Shown here piece after piece: positions 23,587 to 29,744 of a DNA stretch of 29,744 nt. Where the stretch lies: assembly GCA_009731375.1 (NCBI GenBank), contig BJOX01000004.1, positions 670,997-700,740 of the forward strand. The letters run 5' to 3'. A program made the position numbers and the translations under genes. The notes beneath the pieces were generated by a model, which was not told where the DNA came from, searched no databases, and was given only the letters and a program-made list of their open reading frames with translations. How positions within the stretch are numbered: the stretch's first letter is position 1; each line of letters starts with the position of its first letter. This DNA is from Paulinella micropora (lineage: Eukaryota; Cercozoa; Imbricatea; Euglyphida).

Positions 23587-24042
23587 ACAAGCAAAAAGCC
23601 TCTCATTACTGCCCCCGAGCCATCACCATCAGCACCTGCCCATCTGCGCATCAACCGTTTGCTCGGGTTGGCGCCTGTGCCCGCTTCAAGCCGCAAGGTA
23701 GCCGAGCCCGAGAAGGGACCGAACAAGCTCGGGGACCCGTGCGGGAACGTGTGCAAAGAGATTGAAGCGGAATAAGGGCTAAGGTGTCGGGAGCTGCGAG
23801 CTGGTTGTGCAATGAACCACCCACTCCTCGCTTTCGTCAGCCCTTTGCGCACGTTCCTTCCCGGGCATGCGCTGTCGTCTGTTCGCCCTTTGGCGCTAGG
23901 AATCTGCAGTACGGAGTCGAAGAGCAACGATAGGCACGATACTGTCCTTGAAGGGGATATAGGGGGGCCTACTCTGACAGTAGAGAACCTTGCAACCTTC
24001 GTCGCCCCACACCACCAGCGGCTGCTTGCCAGCAGACAGCCA
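23587..24042 (-). mobile_element. ~450-bp dispersed repeat inside duplication copy A
   Basis: GC-rich, GATA-bounded. It shares GGCGCCTGTGCCCGCTTCAA and GCCGCAAGGTAGCCGAGCCC with the copy at 28061 at high identity, and more loosely with 22822. It ends GCCAGCAGACAGCCATAGAT. It carries a 12-base deletion relative to the 28061 copy near 23834. A 77-codon ORF (23812-24045) is not conserved in frame with the 28061 copy because of indels, so coding is unlikely. Confidence 0.6.
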
Positions 24043-24087
24043 TAGATAGCCAGACAGATAGACAGACAGAACGATAGATAGACAGAC

Positions 24088-24134
<47 letters not shown>

Positions 24135-24163
24135 CAGATAGACAGATAGAAAGACAGACAGAC

Positions 24164-24222
<59 letters not shown>

Positions 24223-24360
24223 AAGAAGGTAAGAAGGCACAAATTTAGGTAGATAAGAAGGTATATAACTAGGTAGGTATATAAGTTCAAGGGAACTTCA
24301 TAAGTAGGCATATACTTGGATAGGCACTTAGGTAGTTAAGAAAGTAGAAACGTAGGTAAG

Positions 24361-24417
<57 letters not shown>

Positions 24418-24426
24418 GGATAGATG

Positions 24427-24460
<34 letters not shown>

Positions 24461-24469
24461 AAGATAGAC

Positions 24470-24516
<47 letters not shown>

Positions 24517-24627
24517 AAGATAGAAAGATAGATAGATAGATAGATAGATAGGTAGATAGATAGATAGATAGATAGATAGATATATAGATAGAAAGACAGA
24601 AAGAAAGAAAGAACGAAAGAAAGAAAT

Positions 24628-24666
<39 letters not shown>

Positions 24667-24722
24667 TATAGATAGATAGATAGATAGAAAGACAGAAAGA
24701 AAGAAAGAACGAAAGAAAGAAT

Positions 24723-24793
<71 letters not shown>

Positions 24794-24842
24794 TATAGAT
24801 AGATAGATAGATAGATAAATAGAGACATAGAGAGAGACTCCT

Positions 24843-24843
<1 letters not shown>
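24043..24843. repeat. (GATA)n and (GAAA)n field with a unique island
   Basis: GATA with CAGA and GAAA variants. A unique island at about 24220-24361 (GGTATATAAGTTCAAGGGAA) has a near-identical copy at about 28720-28863. Two copies of GACAGAAAGAAAGAAAGAAC lie near 24595 and 24690. Confidence 0.93.
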
Positions 24844-24876
<33 letters not shown>

Positions 24877-24886
24877 NNNNNNNNNN
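24844..24886. other. Poly-C run and assembly gap
   Basis: 33 C residues (24844-24876), then 10 Ns (24877-24886), about 100 nt before the exon 3 acceptor. The same junction, GAGAGACTCCT followed by poly-C and a 10-N gap, occurs before exon 5. Confidence 0.95.
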
Positions 24887-24989
24887 AATGTCCATTCCTC
24901 CCTTTCTCGCCTTGCCTCTCTCTTGGTTCAACAACTCAGTCAGCTCTGCATGCTCTCTGTCCTGTGTGCCCTTGGCGTGTCTCTTTCAG

Positions 24990-25088
24990 GACCAGTGGAC
25001 GGCTCTGATGTTCGCGGCCATGGGCGGCAGCACGGAGCTCGGCCAGCTGCTGCTGGAGGTCAAGGCCGACCTGCACGCCGCGGACAAG
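24990..25088 (+). CDS. Ankyrin-repeat protein, exon 3 (one full repeat)
   Basis: Acceptor GTGTCTCTTTCAG (AG at 24988-24989) after a pyrimidine-rich stretch; 99 nt in phase 0 reading DQWTALMFAAMGGSTELG then QLLLEVKADLHAADK. TALMFAA and ELGQLLLE are the two ankyrin helices, and KADLHAADK is the hairpin. The only nearby donor is GTCACC at 25089, weaker than consensus. Reading through it would end at a stop after about 14 further residues. 32 of 33 codons end in G or C. It differs from exon 5 at only 5 of 99 bases (three amino-acid changes: W/R, G/D, V/G), so the two are recent duplicates. Confidence 0.87.
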
Positions 25089-25108
25089 GTCACCTCCGAG
25101 GAACAGCA

Positions 25109-25129
25109 CCAAACAAGATGGAGAAAGAT

Positions 25130-25174
<45 letters not shown>

Positions 25175-25282
25175 AGAGAGAGAGAGAGAGAGAGGAAAAA
25201 GAAAAGAAAAAGAAGAAGAAGAAGAAGAAGAAGAAGAAGAAGAAGAAACGTAGGTAAGTGGATAGATAAATGGATAGGTAGG

Positions 25283-25324
<42 letters not shown>

Positions 25325-25341
25325 CAAAGATAGATAGATAT

Positions 25342-25428
<87 letters not shown>
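25109..25428. repeat. (GA)n, (GAA)n and (GATA)n in intron 3
   Basis: GA run, AGA trinucleotide run (about 25205-25247) and GATA up to the next dispersed repeat. Confidence 0.95.
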
Positions 25429-26032
25429 GAAATATCGACTAATGTCAGAAAAAAGGAGCTTCTGATTTCGTCAAACAGGAAGTCTGTGGGTAAAGTATTA
25501 ACCCGATGCCCAGCTAAGCCGTGATGTTTGCACGGAAGGGACTGATACAGGCAATACCAAAGCTCCCTAGTACCAGGCGGGGCCAGGGCTCGTTCCATAA
25601 AGCGCCCCTTGCAGAACGAGCTCCCACCTCCATTACAGAGGGCCCAGTAAGCAGATGGAGTTTCGAGACTGTTCGACAGTCTAGTATAAACCGACAGAGC
25701 ACTGTGGGTTTTATTCCGGGCTCAACAAGCGAGAAAGGGCACCCTGAGAGAACAGGATTGTGCTTCCCGTCGCTATTTCGGCATGTGACTTATAGGCGTA
25801 TGGCTAGGCACACAAAAGGCACCCCACCACGGGCCCAGCACACCCATACCATCCCCTAATTCTCTGTCTGTCGACAGATGGCACCCATTTCAAAAAAATC
25901 AAGCCCAAGAGAGGGTCAGTGACACCTCAAGTGGCCTTGGTTCATTCCGTAGAGTAAGTGATAAGATCAACTGATGAAATATCGACTAATGTCAGAAAAA
26001 AGGAGCTTCTGATTTCGTCAACCAGGAAGCCT

Positions 26033-26033
<1 letters not shown>
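25429..26033 (-). mobile_element. 546-bp dispersed repeat, dimer copy 2
   Basis: A full unit (25429-25975, 547 bp) is followed in tandem by 58 bp of a second unit (25976-26033), ending at GAAGCCTG directly before GATA. It differs from the copy at 21715 by about five changes over the full unit, including one extra A in an A run. Both loci begin at the same base after GATA but their second units stop at different points, the key evidence for a fixed 3' and a variable 5' end on the minus strand. Confidence 0.7.
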
Positions 26034-26109
<76 letters not shown>

Positions 26110-26203
26110 GTAGATAGGTAGGTGGGTGAGTGAGTGGTAGGTAGGTAGGTAGGTAGGTAGGCAGATAGGTAGGTAGGTAGATAGATAAGTAGGTAGATAA
26201 ATG

Positions 26204-26265
<62 letters not shown>

Positions 26266-26298
26266 TAGATAGACAGACAGATAGATAGACAGACAGAC

Positions 26299-26356
<58 letters not shown>

Positions 26357-26389
26357 GTAGATAGATAGATAGGTAAATAGGTAGGTAGG

Positions 26390-26426
<37 letters not shown>

Positions 26427-26427
26427 T

Positions 26428-26477
<50 letters not shown>

Positions 26478-26513
26478 CAGATAGATAGAGAAGAAGATAG
26501 ATAGTTGAACGCA
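26034..26513. repeat. (GATA)n/(GGTA)n microsatellite
   Basis: GATA with GGTA and CAGA blocks. A short GGTGGGTGAGTGAGTGGTAG variant lies near 26120. Confidence 0.95.
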
Positions 26514-26945
<432 letters not shown>

Positions 26946-27112
26946 ACAGTCATTGATGTTTGTCTGTGTCGAGTTGCTATGCGACACAACACGACAGATA
27001 GACGTAGTTGAACTTGCACAGACATGCAGCATATTCATCATAGATTGGACACACAACACCATGCCAGCCAGTCTTTGTGCTCACTGCTCTCATGTGTCCT
27101 GTGCGTCTACCC

Positions 27113-27113
<1 letters not shown>
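26946..27113. other. Unique intronic sequence
   Basis: Non-repetitive sequence between the duplicated word and the poly-C run. CTGTGCGTCTACCCTC leads into poly-C. No exon recognised with confidence. Confidence 0.6.
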
Positions 27114-27184
<71 letters not shown>

Positions 27185-27403
27185 NNNNNNNNNNNNNNNN
27201 NNNNNNNNNNNNNNNNNNNNNNNNNNNNNNNNNNNNNNNNNNNNNNNNNNNNNNNNNNNNNNNNNNNNNNNNNNNNNNNNNNNNNNNNNNNNNNNNNNNN
27301 NNNNNNNNNNNNNNNNNNNNNNNNNNNNNNNNNNNNNNNNNNNNNNNNNNNNNNNNNNNNNNNNNNNNNNNNNNNNNNNNNNNNNNNCCCCCCCCCCCCC
27401 CCC
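27114..27403. other. Poly-C run, 203-N gap, poly-C run
   Basis: 71 C residues (27114-27184), 203 Ns (27185-27387) and 16 C residues (27388-27403), ending six bases before exon 4. Unlike the 10-N joins, this gap may be size-estimated. The sequence upstream of the exon 4 acceptor is therefore unknown. Confidence 0.95.
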
Positions 27404-27409
27404 TCAAAG

Positions 27410-27508
27410 GAACACATGACGGCGCTGCTGCACGCGGCCAAGCAACGCAACACGGCGCTCGGCAAAGTCCTAGTCGAGGGCAAGGCCGACGTCAACGTCA
27501 AGAGCAAG
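27410..27508 (+). CDS. Ankyrin-repeat protein, exon 4 (one full repeat)
   Basis: The acceptor CTCAAAG (AG at 27408-27409) directly follows poly-C, which would serve as the pyrimidine tract. The donor GTAAAC at 27509 is good. The 99 nt in phase 0 read EHMTALLHAAKQRNTALG then KVLVEGKADVNVKSK. TALLHAA matches the ankyrin TPLHxAA helix, and GKADVNVKSK the hairpin. It is more diverged from exons 2, 3 and 5 than exons 3 and 5 are from each other. 29 of 33 codons end in G or C. Because the upstream sequence is a gap, the 5' boundary rests mainly on alignment with the other 99-nt exons. Confidence 0.82.
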
Positions 27509-27982
<474 letters not shown>

Positions 27983-28020
<38 letters not shown>

Positions 28021-28030
28021 NNNNNNNNNN
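27983..28030. other. Poly-C run and assembly gap
   Basis: 38 C residues (27983-28020), then 10 Ns (28021-28030), followed by a short GATA tract and the second copy of the duplicated block. This is the only poly-C/gap not directly before an exon. Confidence 0.95.
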
Positions 28031-28060
<30 letters not shown>

Positions 28061-28062
<2 letters not shown>

Positions 28063-28531
28063 GAATCCAAAAGCTTTTCATCACTATCCCCGATTCAGAC
28101 CACTCAGCTCCTGCCCAGCTGCACATCGTCCTCTTGCTCGGGTTGGCGCCTGTGCCCGCTTCAAGCCGCAAGGTAGCCGAGCCCGAGAAGGGACCGAACA
28201 AGCTCGGGGACCCGTGCGGGAACGTGTGCCATGAGATTGAAGCGGCATAAGGGCTGAGGTGTCAGGAGCTGCGAGCTGGTTGTGCAATGAACCACCCACT
28301 CCTCGCTTTCAGCTCGGCCCCGTCAGCCCTTTGCGCACGTTCCTTCGCCGGGCATGCGCTGTCGTCTGTTCGCCTTGCGGCGCTAGGAATCCGCAGTACG
28401 GAGCTAAGAGCAATGATAGGCATGATACTGTCCTTGAAGGGGATATAAGGGGGCCTACTCTGACAGTAGAGAACCTTGCAACCTTCGTCGTCCCACACCA
28501 CCAGCGGCTGCTTGCCAGCAGACAGCCATAG
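28061..28531 (-). mobile_element. ~450-bp dispersed repeat inside duplication copy B
   Basis: The same element as 23587-24042, with a 12-base insertion (CAGCTCGGCCCC, about 28310-28321) and scattered substitutions. GATA lies at both ends. Its coding potential is as poor as that of copy A. Confidence 0.6.
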
Positions 28532-28595
28532 ATAGCCAGATAGATAGACAGACAGAACGATAGATAGACAGACAGATATATAGATAGACATATAC

Positions 28596-28664
<69 letters not shown>

Positions 28665-28685
28665 CAGATAGACAGATAGAAAGAC

Positions 28686-28724
<39 letters not shown>

Positions 28725-28861
28725 AAGAAGGTAAGAAGGCACAAATTTAGGTAGATAAGAAGGTATATAACTAGGTAGGTATGTAAGTTCAAGGGAACTT
28801 TATAAGTAGGCATATACTTGGATAGGCACTTAGGTAGTTAAGAAAGTAGAAACGTAGGTAA

Positions 28862-28902
<41 letters not shown>

Positions 28903-28939
28903 CAGATAGATAGATAGATAGATAGATAGAAAGATAGAT

Positions 28940-28970
<31 letters not shown>

Positions 28971-28998
28971 AAGAAAGAAAGAAAGAAAGAAAGAAAGG

Positions 28999-29037
<39 letters not shown>

Positions 29038-29058
29038 ATAGAGACAGAGAGAGACTCC

Positions 29059-29059
<1 letters not shown>
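28532..29059. repeat. (GATA)n/(GAAA)n with the duplicated unique island
   Basis: GATA with CAGA and GAAAG blocks. The island at about 28720-28863 matches 24220-24361 nearly base for base (GGTATGTAAGTTCAAGGGAA versus GGTATATAAGTTCAAGGGAA). Confidence 0.93.
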
Positions 29060-29100
<41 letters not shown>

Positions 29101-29110
29101 NNNNNNNNNN
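29060..29110. other. Poly-C run and assembly gap
   Basis: 41 C residues (29060-29100), then 10 Ns (29101-29110), about 90 nt before exon 5. The flank is homologous to that of the poly-C at 24844. Confidence 0.95.
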
Positions 29111-29201
29111 TCGCTTGCCCGCCTTGCCTCTCTCTTGGTTCAACATCTCAGTCAGCTCTGCATGCTCTCTGTCCTGTGTGCCCTTGGCGTGTCTCCTTCA
29201 G

Positions 29202-29300
29202 GACCAGAGGACGGCTCTCATGTTCGCGGCCATGGACGGCAGCACAGAGCTCGGCCAGCTGCTGCTGGAGGGCAAGGCCGACCTGCACGCCGCGGACAAG
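29202..29300 (+). CDS. Ankyrin-repeat protein, exon 5 (one full repeat); gene continues off the window
   Basis: Acceptor GTGTCTCCTTCAG (AG at 29200-29201); 99 nt in phase 0 reading DQRTALMFAAMDGSTELG then QLLLEGKADLHAADK; donor GTCACC at 29301, as weak as that of exon 3. 31 of 33 codons end in G or C. It is 95% identical to exon 3 at the base level. EGKAD is closer to the ankyrin consensus than the EVKAD of exon 3. No stop codon or polyadenylation signal that would end the gene is seen before the window edge, so further exons are expected beyond 29744. Confidence 0.87.
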
Positions 29301-29386
29301 GTCACCTCCGAGGAACAGCAAAGACCAGACATGCAGAGAACAGAACAGACCAAACGGAGATAAAGATAACATAAACAACACACACA

Positions 29387-29464
<78 letters not shown>

Positions 29465-29525
29465 GATAAATACATAGAAATATATATATAATTATATTAT
29501 AAGTAAGATAGATAGACAGACAGAC

Positions 29526-29594
<69 letters not shown>

Positions 29595-29619
29595 CATTGA
29601 TAGATAAATAGATAGATAA

Positions 29620-29679
<60 letters not shown>

Positions 29680-29744
29680 GTAGATAGATAGATAGATAGA
29701 TAGATAGGTAGATAGGTAGATAGATAGATAGATAGATAGATAGA
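29301..29744. repeat. Intron 5 start: unique sequence, (CT)n, (GATA)n
   Basis: About 85 bp of unique sequence, a CT run (29390-29460), a short AT-rich stretch, then GATA with CAGA and GGTA variants to the window end. Confidence 0.94.

Larger units (their letters stand above)
23587..25108 (+). repeat. Intron-plus-exon segmental duplication, copy A
   Basis: This block corresponds to about 28061-29320 in the same order. The shared parts are the ~450-bp element (23587-24042), GATA, a unique GAAAGAAGGTAAGAAGGCAC region (about 24220-24361), GATA and GAAA tracts, GAGAGACTCCT plus poly-C plus a gap, a shared ~100-bp pre-exon sequence, the 99-nt ankyrin exon, and the first ~20 bp past its donor (GTCACCTCCGAGGAACAGCA). 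Copies differ in microsatellite lengths. The duplicated unit therefore carries one complete ankyrin repeat with its own splice sites. Confidence 0.85.
28061..29320 (+). repeat. Intron-plus-exon segmental duplication, copy B
   Basis: Counterpart of 23587-25108, with the same order of element, GATA, GAAAGAAGGTAAGAAGGCAC island, GATA/GAAA, poly-C, gap, ankyrin exon and donor flank. It is shorter, mainly in microsatellite length. The first ~70 bp of the element (to about 28135) are clearly more diverged than the rest, so the exact left edge is uncertain. Confidence 0.85.

Overview
This is eukaryotic nuclear DNA, almost entirely non-coding and unusually rich in simple-sequence repeats. The supporting signs are GT-AG bounded exons separated by multi-kilobase introns, a tRNA-derived SINE-like element, a LINE fragment with a restriction-like endonuclease, and kilobases of CATA, GATA/TATC, CTTA, GA and TTG microsatellites. 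Six N blocks mark scaffold gaps. The LINE clade, the SINE and the extreme GC3 of the exons (29 to 32 of 33 codons end in G or C) suggest an animal. A lamprey-like vertebrate or a marine invertebrate would fit, but I cannot identify the species.

Layout. 1-905: an (ATT)n tract, a SINE-like element and a 115-bp tandem duplication. 906-2045: CATA arrays. 2046-3721: unique and low-copy islands, (GA)n, and a small CpG-rich island. 3722-12940: three successive higher-order arrays in which a short non-microsatellite core is reiterated every 100-250 bp between microsatellite spacers. The cores are a GTCGACACATAGTACACACC type, a GGGTTACCCACTTTCTTGCT type, and a GCTACCTTTTTGCAGCATTC type; one unit of the third is inverted, giving a near-perfect palindrome. 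12940-14362: mixed unique, TTG, CATA, GATA and CT sequence.

14365 to beyond the window end: one ankyrin-repeat gene on the + strand. The first exon starts at ATG 14365. Four further exons of exactly 99 nt, phase 0 on both sides, each encode one 33-residue ankyrin repeat (20567-20665, 24990-25088, 27410-27508, 29202-29300). The 3' end lies outside the window. Introns hold a 5'-truncated LINE (14642-16010), a ten-unit minisatellite of about 145 bp (17075-18556), long GATA tracts, and several GATA-bounded dispersed repeats. Exons 3 and 5, with more than 1 kb of upstream intron, are copies of each other, so the gene has gained repeats by intron-plus-exon duplication.

The most interesting pattern is that nearly every dispersed element in 14.6-29 kb abuts a GATA/TATC tract. 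Read on the strand where the junction is constant, several families share a fixed end running directly into TATC while the other end varies. This looks like 3'-anchored, 5'-truncated retrotransposition with TATC as tail or target. The LINE ends in almost the same 16 bases as one of the short families. I see no bacterial genes, CRISPR array, functional tRNA or rRNA. Long ORFs translating as TYIH, CMYV, SIYL, polyleucine or polyglutamine are microsatellite translations, not genes.
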